Positions 1 to 11,184 of a DNA stretch of 64,000 bases are shown here, in pieces. Made by a program: the position numbers and the translations under genes. Position 1 is the stretch's first letter. Every line of letters starts with the position of its first letter. The notes under the pieces were generated by a model, which saw only the letters and a list, made by a program, of their open reading frames with translations, searched no databases and was not told where the DNA came from. Source of the stretch: Costus lasius (Eukaryota > Streptophyta > Magnoliopsida > Zingiberales > Costaceae); contig CM050449.1 of NCBI GenBank assembly GCA_027563935.2, forward strand, positions 44,304,507-44,368,506, in the 5' to 3' direction.

Positions 1-317
1 TTTCTCTTGGTGGCGCAAGTGAAGTAGAGCATCTCCCTAAGGCTTCGATCTTCTTCCCGAGGCTAGCACCAGGCGTGGAATAAGAGAACTCAAGAGATCC
101 GTGTGTGTGAGACTGCAGAGGGCGCACACTTGGGCGCCTATATCGGCATCACTCCAAATCGCTCTTAAGGTATTTCCTAACTCATCGTGTCGACTTTTTG
201 CTTGCGATATTCACTGGGTTTTTGGGACAGGCCTGTTTCGGGGACATTTTTCCGCTGTGCAATGTATGTATGTCTATGACTATGAAAATTGTAAAATGTC
301 CCCGGGGTTTCCCAACA
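1..317 (+). repeat. 3' end of a Copia LTR, cut by the window edge
   Basis: The stretch ends in a CCCAACA terminus at 311-317 and matches the last 300 bp or so of the solo LTR at 16186-18234: both share the phrase around 'ttcactgggtttttgggaca' and a CCCCGGGGTTTCCC tail. Immediately after it an Athila-like gag tail begins in mid-reading, so this LTR was inserted in element A. The rest of the element is outside the window, so I cannot say whether it is a solo LTR or a full copy. Confidence 0.75.
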
Positions 318-425
318 GAATCACCAAAGGTATTGTATGAAAGAAACATGAAGTTGAAATCACTGTCTAACGATTTAAGGTATGAATTCCTTGGTGCTGA
401 CTTCTACATTTTGCGCTCTGAATAA
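318..425 (+). pseudogene. Gag/protease tail of element A
   Basis: The reading frame gives LKSLSNDLRYEFLGADF and then stops. This corresponds to the linker that in complete Athila/Tat-type elements joins protease to reverse transcriptase (a 'LK.LP..LRY.FLG' motif). Here it runs directly into the non-coding 3' region. The 5' part is lost to the LTR at 1-317. Related tails occur in B (9380-9430), C (28260-28330) and D (34380-34450, minus). Confidence 0.65.
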
Positions 426-461
426 CACTACGGTTGAGCTAATGACCCTACACAAGCAATT

Positions 462-479
462 CTTAAGAGGCAACCCAAG
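462..479 (+). other. Hairpin 1 of element A (AGGCAA loop)
   Basis: CTTAAGAGGCAACCCAAG aligns with CTTGGG-AGGCAA-CCCAAG in D and CTTAGG-AGGTAA-CCTAAG in B. In A the left arm has decayed to CTTAAG, so pairing is partly lost. From memory, 'TTGGGAGGCAACCCAA' is a recurring landmark just after the coding region of plant Athila-like elements. Confidence 0.6.
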
Positions 480-699
480 TCTTTTTTATTTTCTTTACTT
501 TTGCGTTGTGTGTTTTGTTTGTTTTGTCTTTTGATCATGAGTTTTGGTAATTTATTTTATTTTTATGTTAAAATTCTAATGATTCTACTTTCTTGTTATG
601 GTAGGAACACCTCAAGTGAAGTAAAATGATGTTTCAAAGCAATAAGTTTCATCATGGTTAGACCATGACTGACGTCATGATTGTGATGAATATTTTGAC

Positions 700-1020
700 A
701 ACTACTGAATTTAGCAATGAGATATTCATGGCTAATCCCCGACTGATTTCACAACTGTGACATGACATTTAGAGATAGCGACTTCACTTTACCTCTCACT
801 TGTCAAACTCGCATGACTGAGTGAGATAGAAATAATTAGAGATTATATCCTACATCTGGCAAGAAGGAAGAATAAAGGCACCAAAGGTGAAGTTTAGCAT
901 GAACTTCATGAAGAGATGACTAGATTAGGATTGATGGTGAAGATGATGAAGACAACCCCCAAGAGGAAGGTGCAAAAATGAGTTCATGTGATGTGGACTT
1001 TATGTTGAAGTGGAAGAAGT
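700..1020 (+). pseudogene. Probable third-ORF remnant of element A
   Basis: A decayed stretch ending in codons rich in Asp and Glu (around 930-975) sits just before hairpin 2, as do the acidic ends of the third ORF in B (about 10220-10290) and D (minus, about 31960-32010). Many stops are present and I cannot define a start. The assignment rests on position and composition more than on aligned residues. Confidence 0.35.
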
Positions 1021-1048
1021 GAGTATTACTTTCTCTTATTTTTCTGAT

Positions 1049-1066
1049 TGCATAGAGGACTATGCA
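1049..1066 (+). other. Hairpin 2 of element A (AGGA loop)
   Basis: TGCATAG-AGGA-CTATGCA forms a perfect 7-bp stem with a four-base loop. The same structure is in B with a changed base pair (TACATAG-AGGA-CTATGTA, 10335-10352) and in D (minus, 31846-31863). Confidence 0.7.
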
Positions 1067-2069
1067 AATTCTTATGTGGAGAGGAATGATTTTGATGCTT
1101 ATTCCTTCTAAGGCTTAGTTTTCTAACTATTCAATTGGCATTTTATTTTTGACTAATTCTGATTGATATTGATGTGTTTGTGATACTTGACTATGACATT
1201 ATAACTTTTTTGTAGAGATGGCTATGCTCTTATTTCACTCTGATTTTGTGATGATGATGCTGTGGCGATATTGTGCTATCATGATACTCTGAGGATTCTT
1301 TGCTGATGATTCCTACATATATGCTATGATTTTGCAATGTGTGGACGTGGTGAAAATCTAATGATATGGATATGCAACTACGCCAATGATTTGGTAATCT
1401 CTACTGCGATACCTTTTTCACATCAATACATGTATTCAGTGATATTGTGATTGAAAATGATCTGATGATTGTCTATTAAACTTGATAATTTCACTCTACT
1501 GATTTATCCTGATAATATATGAGATTTATTTTGATTCTGGATTGCCTAATGATTTTTATGCTAATGCTTTGACATGATGATTACTTTTTGTTCTGATGAA
1601 GACAAATGGTGATGTTCTTGCTAATTCTGATGCAAATGACAAAATATTATTCCGATGCTTTGTGAAGATGTTTTGAAGAAATTTTTTTGACTAATGCTTT
1701 TACTAAATTTAATCTGAGACATTTGAATGAACTCTAATGATTTTATTTTGTGGTATGATTTGGATAATTAGAAATGATAAAATTTATCATCTTGTCAAAA
1801 CCCTATCATGATGCAACAAGCAATATCAAGTTTATGAATTTTTTTGAGTGATCTGTTTGAAAAATTTTGAATTGATAGGTGACACATTTATAAACTTGAT
1901 TTAAACTCGTATTCTAATGTTATACTTTGGATTTCCAGTTGATGAAAAAGTTTCATTCATCTATTTGATTCTCCATGACATTTGTTGGGTGATAATTGCT
2001 TACAAAATAATAAATAAGTTCTCTCTCTAGCTAGACTTGCATCTCCACTTACTTAGTAATGCACAATGT
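1067..2069 (+). other. AT-rich non-coding region of element A
   Basis: No reading frame or motif is recognised here. The sequence is rich in 'tgatgatt' and 'ctaatgattt' phrases and belongs to the long 3' untranslated region of the element. Confidence 0.5.
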
Positions 2070-2255
2070 AGCCAAGGTGGTATTCGACCCATGTTTGTGA
2101 TTTGTGCTAAATGTGCATAGCTGAGTAACCGGGGCGGCATTCCACCTATATTTGTGTTTCGTGTTAGTAGGCTAGAGGAAGTTTAGTAAGCTCTAAATGT
2201 GTTGTCGGTCGAGTAACCAGGGTGGCATTCCACCCATGTTTGTGCTTGGCGTCAA
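2070..2255 (+). repeat. Three diverged tandem units in the 3' region of A
   Basis: Units near 2075-2099, 2123-2155 and 2207-2252 share 'GAGTAACC.GGG.GGCATT' followed by 'CCACC.AT.TTTGTG'. B has two similar units (10981-11030 and 11128-11180). They lie upstream of the primer tract. Confidence 0.6.
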
Positions 2256-2629
2256 AAGATCACCAACAATTTGAAGAGCTAGTCTTGCTTGTACAAAATA
2301 AAAATAAAAAGAGAGAGGAAAAGAAAATAATATTTTGAAGTTTTGGCATGAAAATAATGGATTTGAATTTAACCCCAACACTTCATTATGAATTAATTGA
2401 ATTTTGAATGAAGTTTGTTTGTGAAGTAAGAATCATTATATTTTACTAGCTGAAAGTGTCATCAACTAAGGACTCTGGAACCTCTTTGATTCAATCTTTG
2501 ATGATTGACACTTGCCTAGAATTTTGAAACTTGATTATACCTTGTTCATGATTATTTTTGACTTGATGATGTGTTTTTTTGCTTTAAATTATCTCTTTCG
2601 TACCTAGTTTCTATTTCATCTTGATTTTA

Positions 2630-2671
2630 TTGCTTGAGGACAAGCAAGAATTTAAGTCTAGGAGATTTGAA
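2630..2671 (+). promoter_or_regulatory. Hairpin 3 and polypurine region of element A
   Basis: TTGCTTG-AGGA-CAAGCAA (2630-2647) is a perfect 7-bp stem with an AGGA loop, followed by 'taagtctaggagatttga' directly before the LTR start TGCC. The purine-rich end is the expected second-strand primer. Confidence 0.65.
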
Positions 2672-3728
2672 TGCCTTATATTTTGATAGTATTTTATAAT
2701 TTGATTTTATCACAAAATAAGACATATTCTATTATTTTTATATCATATTCAGACTTATTTACTTGCTTTGTTTGGAATCTTTATTTTTTCTTGTCTTTTT
2801 GTAATTTTAGGTGAAATCACTCAATTCTGGAGCATATTTAATGATTGTACAACCACCAAGTGATTTAGGATGAAAAGATAAGTCAGCACAGCAAATTTAA
2901 AGTCAAACGGAACTTTCTATATCCGTCATGGCCTAGTCCTAACAAGCTTCGCAGCCATGATGACCATTTTATAAATGAGCTTTTTACAGTTGAACCATGG
3001 TGATCATCATGGCCATAACAAGTTTGATCCAAAATTTGATAAGTTTTTCACCAAGACGATCATGGCCTGATCGTGACCAGCTTAATGACCATAATCAACG
3101 AGTAAAAAATCCACAGAAGACTTCACAGGCAGCCTATGACCAGCTTCACATCCATAATCCACAAGCCGGTTTTCAACAAAAGACTTAATGCGTTGCTTGT
3201 GACCTGATTCACGACCATAATGAGTAGTGCAGTAACTTGCATAATGCGTTAGGACCTAGCCATAATGTCTGTCACGGCTGTGACATAGTCCGTTGAACAT
3301 GATTTTTTGCTCATTTCATATGCAAATTGAAGGTTTTTCATGGGGATTTCGTGGGGAATCTCAAGGGACACCTTCCTATGGATAAAAGAACCGATTTGGG
3401 GTGTAAATATAGGTCGATTGGCTCTCCAAAAAGAGAAGAAACAAGAAATTGGCGATAAGGATTGGGTGACAACGTTGGAAAAAGGGAGTTTTCTAGCGAA
3501 ATTCTAGGCTTCTTCTCATCGATATGGAGCGAACTAGTTTGTGTTTCTTCCTCATATTGTCTTCCTTTTGTATTTTGATCCTTGCAACTTTGATTCAAGA
3601 AAAGATTGTGCTAAATAGAACTATCATGGCTGTTTAAGTCTTCAAATTCAGGATTTGGGGTGTAATCCTCTGTTTAGATTTGTTATTTGACTTATAATAT
3701 TAGTGTTCTTATGATCTATCTTTGTTTA

Positions 3729-5394
3729 TAATAGGATACCTAGGTCACAAGTATTATTCCAAAATGAAAACTTGTCGCAGCGGAAAATCTAGGATCGCAT
3801 GAGTTGAGCACATGATCAACCTTCTATAACTTGTATAGGACAAGTTAGAGTATTACCTGTGCCATGATGTGAGAGGCGACTTGGAAGATGAAAGGGGCGA
3901 GTGCCTCTTCTCCAAAGATGTCACACACAAGATGAGAAAAGCTTTCTTCCTTGTGTTCCTTGTGCTAGCAAAGACACCAAGGAGTCTTGATCGTCTCTAG
4001 GAAAGGAAGATGTGTGTCCCCTTTTGGCCGGTCAAGCTTCTCTTCCTTGCGTGAAGATGATCCACACACGAGAGTGAAGAGAGGAGGAGGCGAGAGGGGG
4101 AATCGAAAACCGTGTATCACAAAAGGAAATTCGGCCACCACTTATGGTAAGAACCGAATTTGTAACTCCCTCCATAACTCCCTTTAAGTGATCGAAAACT
4201 CCCCTTTTAATTGAACCATGCATTCACAAGTGAACCGGTTCAATCTCAATTTGGTTCAAGCACCAAATCAAACCAGCCCTGGTTATAATCTTCTTTGAAC
4301 CAAATGGCTCAAGATCTAACCACGCATCACATTGAACCCCTGATCTTTACGATCAAGCTTCAATCCTCCGATCAAAGCTTACCGATCACATGTCCTAATC
4401 AATCAAACATGATTAGACTAGATCTCACTTTTAATCAGAGCTTAAATTCCTTTAAACTGAACTAGAATAATTCCAGTCCACACGATCTGACATAAGTAAG
4501 CCATATCATCAAATTGTGCGACCCTAAGGGTTTCCTTCAATGTCGGTAACTATAACTTACATTATCACGACCAGAGAGAGGTATTTAGCAACACATCACT
4601 GTCTTCCAATATGAAGGAAAGAGTCTTCTAAGACTACTCCCAAACCACAGCACAAGTGTGAATCTCATTCACTTGGTATATATGTTTCCCTTTGCCACTG
4701 GATGTTCTCGTCGGACAAGCGTGTCAAGCCTGTGATTCCAACATGATGAAAATGGATAGATCAGATGAACATAGTCGTCTGGGTATGGCCATACACATTC
4801 TCAACCATTTCATCCATAGGGCCCCCTTAGAACATCACACTCCAACCAGGAGAGGCAATCCTATATCTATCACAAGTACCCTAACATGACTCATGCCCAC
4901 TATCCAAGATAATCCTTAATCATTATCTTTCAAACGATATGGAACTACCTCAAGATAATGCCAATCATCACTTAGAAACACAAGTGATCTCAAGTCAGAG
5001 GGAATATACCACTTGCTTGCATACAAGGATTATTCACATTGTGACAAACAATTGAATATCCTAAGAAGGGTCAGTCCAGTACATCCAATGCACCTATGTG
5101 TCTAAATCTTATTCCATGCTCGAAGCATCCTATCAGATTAGAACACATATTAGTCTCAATCATACCAAGGCTGTCTCACGTTCACCAAGATATCTCGACT
5201 AAGGACAATACTGAATGTCAGCTAAACTGAACATCATTGAGACATTACTCAGAAGTATACATATAACAGTAGATTATGTAACAACCTGAATAACAACAAT
5301 TGCCTTTAAAATATATATATATATATTTAGTTTATACATGATACTGACAATAACCCAAGGCCTCAAACATTAGCCTTAAGGGCATACCCTAACA
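3729..5394 (-). mobile_element. Solo Copia LTR, minus strand, inside the LTR of A
   Basis: The reverse strand begins TGTTAGGGTATGCCCTTAAG and follows the LTR of element F (46363-48040) for most of its length, including the segment around a 'gtatggccataccca' phrase. GTTTA occurs at 3724-3728 and again at 5395-5399, consistent with a 5-bp duplication. The left terminus (TAATAGG rather than TGTTGGG) is decayed, so that border is less sure. The length of 1,666 bp is close to the 1,678 bp of the F LTR. No internal region is present. A short (TA)n run lies at about 5310-5326. Confidence 0.7.
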
Positions 5395-5924
5395 GTTTAT
5401 TTGTTCTTTGCTATGATGTTTGCTTATATTTACTTTGGCCAAGTTATACATGTTTAAAACATCACGAGAAAGACTAAAAGGTGAATCGCAATGTTGGAAC
5501 TACTTAAATCGGACTCACGTTATTATATCATGAAAGTTGTTAGAGTTCGCGCAAATACATTTAGTTTATCCTTGTGTTCAATGAATCTATTCAATTTGGT
5601 AAGCCACGAAAGTAGGAGACTATTATGAGTAGATACAAGGTTATACTGCTGAAAGGGGGTAACCTATACCTGCGGATAAGTCTTTGAACATTTTAGATCA
5701 TTTGCATTGTTATTATTTTGTTTAAGTTTCGGTCTATCATTGTGATGAACCCTAATGTCATGAATTATCTCGAAATAGTATTTCACTTATATCTTTTTTT
5801 TGGTAACCAATTCGACCCATTAGTTTAGTTTATCTTATATTGCTTTGCATTTAAAACCAGATTTAGATTGTCTAGTTATCCATTACTTGATATTTCGGTA
5901 CTTGTGACTTGTCCCTATGGGAAC

Positions 5925-6099
5925 TATTACAACTAGCATAGTAAGCCAACTATTCATTAACTTGGTAAGCCAGAATAGCAATGTGTCCCAATTTATTAAA
6001 ATGATTAAGCCCAAGTTAACAATAGCAAGTCTACTAACCCTTATATACCATATAATATTTCCTCCCACTCCCAATGTGGGACTAAACTGGGGTATTACA
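5925..6099 (-). repeat. TRIM 3' LTR (minus sense)
   Basis: 175 bp, from TATTACAACTAG (a decayed TGTTACGACCCG) to GGGGTATTACA. It pairs with the copy at 6254-6428. Confidence 0.85.
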
Positions 6100-6112
6100 A
6101 TCTCCCCCACTT
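6100..6112 (-). promoter_or_regulatory. TRIM polypurine tract
   Basis: AAGTGGGGGAGAT on the minus strand, touching the LTR. It is the expected primer for second-strand synthesis. Confidence 0.8.
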
Positions 6113-6239
6113 AAGACTTGACGTCCTCGTCAAGCTCGCATCCCTTAGTTGGCAGCATATGAGGTCAGCCTAATGGCGGCTCCACCATCCTCGATAGCCC
6201 TTTCCTATTGGCCTCTCACCATGCTTCGGACTAAGTTTT

Positions 6240-6251
6240 GCTCTGATACCA
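6240..6251 (-). promoter_or_regulatory. TRIM primer binding site, tRNA-Met initiator type
   Basis: TGGTATCAGAGC on the minus strand, 2 nt from the LTR. It is the same 12-mer used by H, F and G in this window. Confidence 0.85.
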
Positions 6252-6253
6252 TT

Positions 6254-6428
6254 TGTTACGACCCGCTTAGGAAGCCAACTATTCATTAACTTGGTAAGCC
6301 AAAATAGCAACGTGGCCCAATTTATTAAATTGCTTAAGCCCAAGTTAACAATAGCAAGTCTATAAAACCTTATATACTATATAATATTTCCTCTCACTCC
6401 CAATGTGGGACTAAACTGGGGTATTACA
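6254..6428 (-). repeat. TRIM 5' LTR (minus sense)
   Basis: 175 bp, from TGTTACGACCCG to GGGGTATTACA, with clean TG...CA ends. Confidence 0.85.
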
Positions 6429-6467
6429 GGAATGATATCTTTTTACTATATTGGTAAGACATGCGCA

Positions 6468-7240
6468 TACATTGCGTAACACCGTAGTATGTGCTTGGAT
6501 CTTTAGTGAGACTATATTTCTTTCGCTTGTGCTATTGCTCCATTATTGTCACAATAGAGCAAGATGGGATTCATAGCATTATGAACCACTCCAAGTTCAA
6601 TTATGAACTATTTGATCTACACTACTTCTTTGGTTACCTCAAAATCTGTAACATACTCACCCTCTATGGTAGAATCTCTCATATGGATTCCTTAAAGCTC
6701 TTCCAACTTATGACATCACCATTTAGGCATAACACATAACCAGATTGCGATTTATAGTCATTAAGGTCAATGTAGCCCTACACATTCAGTTCTTCTTCTC
6801 CCCTATAGACTAGCAACAACTCCTTAATCCTTCTTAGGTACTTAAGGATCATCTTCACCATCATCTAGTGCTCAGCACTTGGATCCGACTACTTTCTACT
6901 GGCTATGCTTAAAGCATAAGCCATGTCCAATCTTGTGGATAACATCGGGTACATGATCAATCCCACTGCCGATGCGTGAGGGACTCGACTCATATTCTCT
7001 TTCTCTTCATATGTTTTAGGACACTAGTTCTTAGAGAGGACTAGGCCATGCCCAACAATGAAAAATCCTCTCTTTGAGTTTTCCATGCTGAACCTATCCA
7101 ACATCTTCTCAATGTATGTGCACTAACTTAGAGCAATGAGCTTCTTGGATCTATCCTGGTAGATCCCCACACCTAAGATACAAGCGACATTCCCTAAGTC
7201 TTTCATCTCGAATCACTTCCCTAGCCACAATGATTTTTGG
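6468..7240 (-). pseudogene. Element K: Copia reverse transcriptase / RNase H remnant
   Basis: The minus strand encodes, with stops and small shifts, the end of a Copia reverse transcriptase (MKDLGNVACILGVGIYQDRS, then ERMLDRFSMENSKRG-like and ASAVGLIMY-like blocks) followed toward 6480 by the RNase H segment (YCDNNGAIAQAKE and KSKHILRCY). In-frame stops are frequent. Element A begins exactly where the RNase H reading is cut, so A is inserted in K and the rest of K is left of the window. Confidence 0.75.
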
Positions 7241-8464
7241 GTATGAGGTTTCACCACACTGATTTGCCAAAAGTAAAGTTATGCTAATAACATAAGTTAA
7301 ATTACCTGGAGTGGGCAAAAGGAAATCTACTTTAAGTTTATAAGATGTCCCCTTTTAGTAGCTAATCCCAATGTTTAATTAGCTCAATAATCATCTATTG
7401 CTATGATTATCAATCTAATTAATATCATTCATCACAAATCATAGATTGTTTAATCCCTGTATAATCTACCTACTTTCATAGTCGAGCAATTATAATGTTG
7501 ATTATAGGGTTTCAAAAGTAAAAGTGACCTTTCAGTAAATGTCCTTGTTTTCAAAGAAATTTAATTAAAGGTTTAAAATATCATATGTAGATTAAGCTTC
7601 ACTAATTGAATTCTATAATCTAGCCACTTTCATTGTCTAGCCCTTATATGTTCAACTAATAGTTTCTAGGATTGTGAGTCACCTTTCAATTCATGCCACT
7701 ACCTCCACAACATGCAATAAATTAAACACATTTAATTAAAAACACAATATCATCTATAATTAACTTTAACGTCCCCTAAATAAATTAACAATCGTGTTAC
7801 ACATGCATTACTAGAAGAAAATTCAAACGGTTACTCTCCATAGCCCAAAATACATTTAAGCTACAATAATTGTTATGCAATACATCTTAAACATGATTAA
7901 AAATTTATAATCAACCTAGAAAGTAAGAAAATAACAAATTGGCAACTCCATGAAGATAATTTGCTAAAATCTAAAACTTTCTCACTCTTAGTTGTGATTG
8001 CAGTCACGGCCAAGATTGTGCTCATGAACTCCGCTTCTTTCCTACGCGTAGTAGTGTCTATTCCGACTCTAATATATCTCAATCCTTGATGGATTTTGAT
8101 GCAATTTTAAGCTAGAACACTTTCCCACTCTCCTGGCCATCCTCTACATGATCCAATTTTTATGTTACAGAGTGTTTGATCCATTGCTCGGCTTGCATCG
8201 TTTGATAAACAGTTTTATTGGCTTTTCAAGGGTAAGACCTCAAACCAGATTTCTGTAAATAAGCTTTGAAAATCTTTATTCCAATTGACTCAATTAGTAT
8301 AGTATTCTACTCATCAATTTACAAACAAATTGTATTTTTGGCATTGAGCACATACCCAGTTCCCTTTGGGGTTAGTATCTACTATGTGGACAGATCAGGG
8401 TCCCAAGTTAGAATGCATCGGGATTTGTGACACATGGTAGCGTGTGTGTTCACTATGTAAGGTG
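7241..8464. other. Unassigned AT-rich stretch
   Basis: No convincing gene, LTR border or terminal repeat was found. A minus-strand phrase near 8000-8060 (KEAEFMSTILAVTAITTKS) faintly resembles Copia RNase H but is too weak to annotate. Part may belong to the LTR that follows. Confidence 0.3.
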
Positions 8465-9094
8465 TGTAATTCACCACCTTGTCATGCGTATTCGGGGGTG
8501 ACGACCCCACAACCCAGTAAGTATTGCTCATAGAGGTTTTCATGTGTGATACAAGTTTCTGTTTTTTTATTCAGTATGGATTTTATCCACAGTTAACTCA
8601 GTTAAACCAGATTATACAGTTGCATTATGACTCTCATTTACAGTTTCTAGTTCATAATTGTTACCTTTGATATCCAGTTTTGATATATTTTTTATTCATG
8701 TTCATGATTGTTGTTAGTTTTCCCTCCTTTGGATATAAGGGACTACCCTTTCTTTTGGGGAGAGGCTTGCTTAGCATTTATTTGCTAACCCATGTGGGAT
8801 GTTGTGCAATTCAGGAGGGGTCAGATCATTTGGCAAATCCCCGCAAGCACAGTTATGCTTGAATTGACTCAGGTGGCACGAGTTTCCATGAGAAAGTTAT
8901 AGAGTTTAGTTGTTAGTTACTTTTGTTATTTAGTTATTCTTTAAAAGCTAAAGTGTTATCTAGTTGAAACAGTTGTACACCTTTTTGATATTACTTTTTG
9001 TCACTCTTAGATTTGATTTAATAAAAAATATGTTTTCTTCCGCACTTCTTGGATTTAGGATTAATTATCTTGAATTGCTTAAGGAGGTGTAACA
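8465..9094 (+). repeat. Possible chromovirus-type LTR remnant
   Basis: The end GGAGGTGTAACA (to 9094) and the internal 'tttgctaaccca...caggaggggtcagatca' region resemble plant chromovirus LTRs such as that of H. AAGGT follows at 9095-9099 and also occurs at 8459-8463, one base before a TGTAATTC start, which would suit a duplication. The left border is uncertain and the LTR may extend to about 8160. Confidence 0.35.
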
Positions 9095-9100
9095 AAGGTT

Positions 9101-9430
9101 GGTAAAAGTAAAACTTGATAAGCAATTTGGGTCATGTAGTCATGTAGATGCCTTGCATAAAATGGTTAAGGAAATCAATGTCACCTGAACTAGTAATGGC
9201 CTAGTAGAAATTTGTATAAAGGTTGATGATGATGATAAGGTGACTGAAGCTAATATCAAAGCCTACTCTCAACGACTTGATTCAATTCCTATCATTAACA
9301 TACCTAAGGTGGAACCAAAAAATTTATTCCATGCTGATCTAAAGGTAAGTGAAAATCTACAAAATTAAACTCAAAACTCTTCCAAGTAATGTGAGGTATG
9401 AATTTCTGGGCCTTGACTCTACTTTTTCTT
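9101..9430 (+). pseudogene. Gag tail of element B
   Basis: Broken frames end in SNVRYEFLGLDST, the same linker motif as in A and C, followed by a stop. Upstream residues are Lys- and Asp-rich and show no protease motif. Confidence 0.5.
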
Positions 9431-9720
9431 AATTGATGACACAAAATAACATGAAAAACAAATAAGTTCATTAATAGATAAGTTCAAAAAAGCCATATGG
9501 TGTTCTTTTGATGATATTGTGGGTATTAATTTTTCTATTTGGTTACACAAATTGTTCAATACAACATTCATTCACCTACTACTTTGGACATTTACTTTAG
9601 TGGGCATACTTTTAAGACAGAGAAAACATAGAAACTACATGCTCTTTACTTTGACTCTACTTCACCATGGACACCATGATGTCTGACTCTAGTAAAGCTA
9701 ATGACCATAAATTAGCGCTT

Positions 9721-9738
9721 CTTAGGAGGTAACCTAAG
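9721..9738 (+). other. Hairpin 1 of element B, compensated
   Basis: CTTAGG-AGGTAA-CCTAAG is a perfect 6-bp stem. Relative to D (CTTGGG-AGGCAA-CCCAAG), one G-C pair has become A-T on both sides. Confidence 0.75.
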
Positions 9739-9889
9739 CATTATCTCTCTTTTCCATTTTTGGGTTATTTTACTTCTTGGTAGTATAGCCTAGTTATTTA
9801 CTTTTGGAAGTGATCCTACGAATCTTATATGATGTTTTTGGAATGGTTTCCCCTTGATCATTATCTATATTCTATGTAAGAGCATTCTG

Positions 9890-10290
9890 GAAGAAATTGG
9901 GATAAAAAAGAAGCAGAAAGGAGACTTCAATTAGAATCATAGCCCGACTATAAAATTCATCATGGCTGTGAAGTTCGCTCTATTGCTAATGGAAACAAAA
10001 TAGACAATATCATTACTGCTAATGAGCAGATGCATACCGCACTCAACTCTATGTCACCACCTCCTTCATGGTGACAATTTGAGATAGATTTTTCCCAAGA
10101 CCCCGACTCACATATTATGAATGATGAAATCATGCGTCAAGGCCGCATCCTCAATTTCATGACAGACACTTTGATAGACATTAAGGACTTCCTCCACTAG
10201 AAATTCAACGATCACATTGCATCCAAAGAGGAGGAAGTAAACATTGAGGAGGAAGACGATACCAATGAGGAGGGTGAAAACTATACTTTA
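9890..10290 (+). pseudogene. Third-ORF remnant of element B
   Basis: One frame gives a long readable stretch with few stops, including NEQMHTALNSMSPPPSW and SQDPDSHIMNDEIMRQGR, ending in an acidic run (EEEVNIEEEDDTNEEGE). Position and acidic end match the end of the D third ORF. It ends at 'gtgagtatcc' shortly before hairpin 2. Confidence 0.5.
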
Positions 10291-10334
10291 GTGAGTATCC
10301 TCTCTCTTTTTCGCTTGATTGCTTTTGGCTATAC

Positions 10335-10352
10335 TACATAGAGGACTATGTA
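10335..10352 (+). other. Hairpin 2 of element B, compensated
   Basis: TACATAG-AGGA-CTATGTA is a perfect 7-bp stem. The second pair is A-T where A and D have G-C, and the loop is unchanged. Confidence 0.75.
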
Positions 10353-10980
10353 GATTTATGTGAAGGGAGAAGATATATCTTTCTTATTCTATCTGTCTGC
10401 TGATGTTTTTGAACTTATTATCATGGTGTGGTATGTTTGAACCTATTCTACATGGCGTAGCATGTAGATACTCTTTGACTCATTGGCATGGTGTGTTTAC
10501 TTAAACTTTTCTTAAGATGAGTGACTTTATATTTGTTGATGATGTGTGCTTGAATGCTTAATTACCTATGCATGTATATGGATTTGATAAATTATAGTCT
10601 CAGGCTTATTTCCTTTGTGTATATTTTCTTAATTAATTTCATACTCATAGTTCATAAGTTCTTGTGTATTGATTATTTGAGGAATGTGATTCAAAAGTGA
10701 AACACCCTTCTCAAACAAGGTACACATACAAGTATCATATTTTCGAGTTAATATTGATTGATTAGCCTTATGTACCTATTTAGTCTCTTGTATTGTTTGT
10801 TGAGAAGAAGACTCTAAAATCACCCAAAAAAAAAGCATATATCTATGTGGGTATATGCAAGAAAAAAAAAAAGGGGGAAATAAAGCGTATATATATGTGG
10901 GTATATCCCTTATTTATGATATTCAACTCTACTATCCTTAGCTATGAGTTCTATTATGCTGATAAGTATACTTTAAATTT
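10353..10980 (+). other. Non-coding 3' region of B with a short duplicated motif
   Basis: Mostly AT-rich. At 10835-10858 and 10885-10908 a 24-bp phrase is duplicated (GC.TATAT.TATGTGGGTATAT), the first copy having complementary GCATATA/TATATGC ends. No gene was recognised. Confidence 0.5.
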
Positions 10981-11184
10981 GTTACAACTCAGTAAACAGG
11001 GGCATTGACCACAAGTATTTGGCCTTCACGTAAAAAGGCTAATGAACAATTTATAGACAGTAGCAACTCCACTAGCTTGAAAATATAAGTTCCAGTACTT
11101 CGACTATGTGGTTGCTATAATCTAAATTTGTTACCAACTAAGTAATAGGGGGCATTCACCATAAGTGTTTGTCCTTCATGCAGA
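10981..11184 (+). repeat. Two tandem units in the 3' region of B
   Basis: Units at 10981-11030 and 11128-11180 share 'GTTAC.AACT.AGTAA.AGGGG.CATT.ACCA.AAGT.TTTG.CCTTCA'. They correspond to the three units of A at 2070-2255. Confidence 0.6.

Larger units (their letters stand above)
5925..6428 (-). mobile_element. TRIM (terminal-repeat retrotransposon in miniature), complete
   Basis: Two 175-bp direct repeats (5925-6099 and 6254-6428) flank a 154-bp non-coding interior. Read on the minus strand, the interior starts with a TGGTATCAGAGC primer site 2 nt after the 5' LTR and ends with the polypurine tract AAGTGGGGGAGAT abutting the 3' LTR. Flanks are GGAAC (5920-5924) and GGAAT (6429-6433), a 5-bp duplication with one change. 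The LTRs differ at about 16 of 175 sites, so the copy is old. It has no coding capacity and must have used the enzymes of another element. No 5S-like box was seen, so it is not Cassandra. Confidence 0.85.
318..6467 (+). mobile_element. Element A: Athila-like Ty3/Gypsy retrotransposon, 3' half, no pol
   Basis: In order: end of gag/protease (318-425), a conserved hairpin (462-479), remnants of a third ORF (about 700-1020), a second hairpin (1049-1066), diverged tandem units (2070-2255), a third hairpin (2630-2647), a purine-rich primer tract, and a 3' LTR (2672-6467) that was later split by a solo LTR and a TRIM. The layout matches B and D in this window. No reverse transcriptase, RNase H or integrase lies between the gag tail and the third-ORF remnant. 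The right border is set by alignment to the end of the C LTR and by Copia sequence restarting at 6468. Confidence 0.7.
2672..6467 (+). repeat. 3' LTR of element A, interrupted twice
   Basis: It starts TGCCTTATAT after the primer tract and ends ...ATGCGCA, matching the C LTR ending ...CTGTGCA. Without the solo LTR (3729-5394 plus its duplication) and the TRIM (5925-6428 plus its duplication) it is about 1.6 kb. It shares with the C LTR the 'GGGGTGTAA', 'CTTTGGCCAAGT' and 'CACGAGAA....AGGTGAATCG' phrases. Several 'tcatggcc...' half-palindromes occur at about 2920-3300. Confidence 0.65.

Noticed and set aside
3987..4187. Short opposed frames near 4.0-4.2 kb
   Set aside because: They fall within the solo Copia LTR and are chance frames.
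8465..9094. Calling this a full chromovirus LTR
   Set aside because: Only the right end is convincing. The left border and the duplication are one base out of register, so it is kept as a low-confidence feature.
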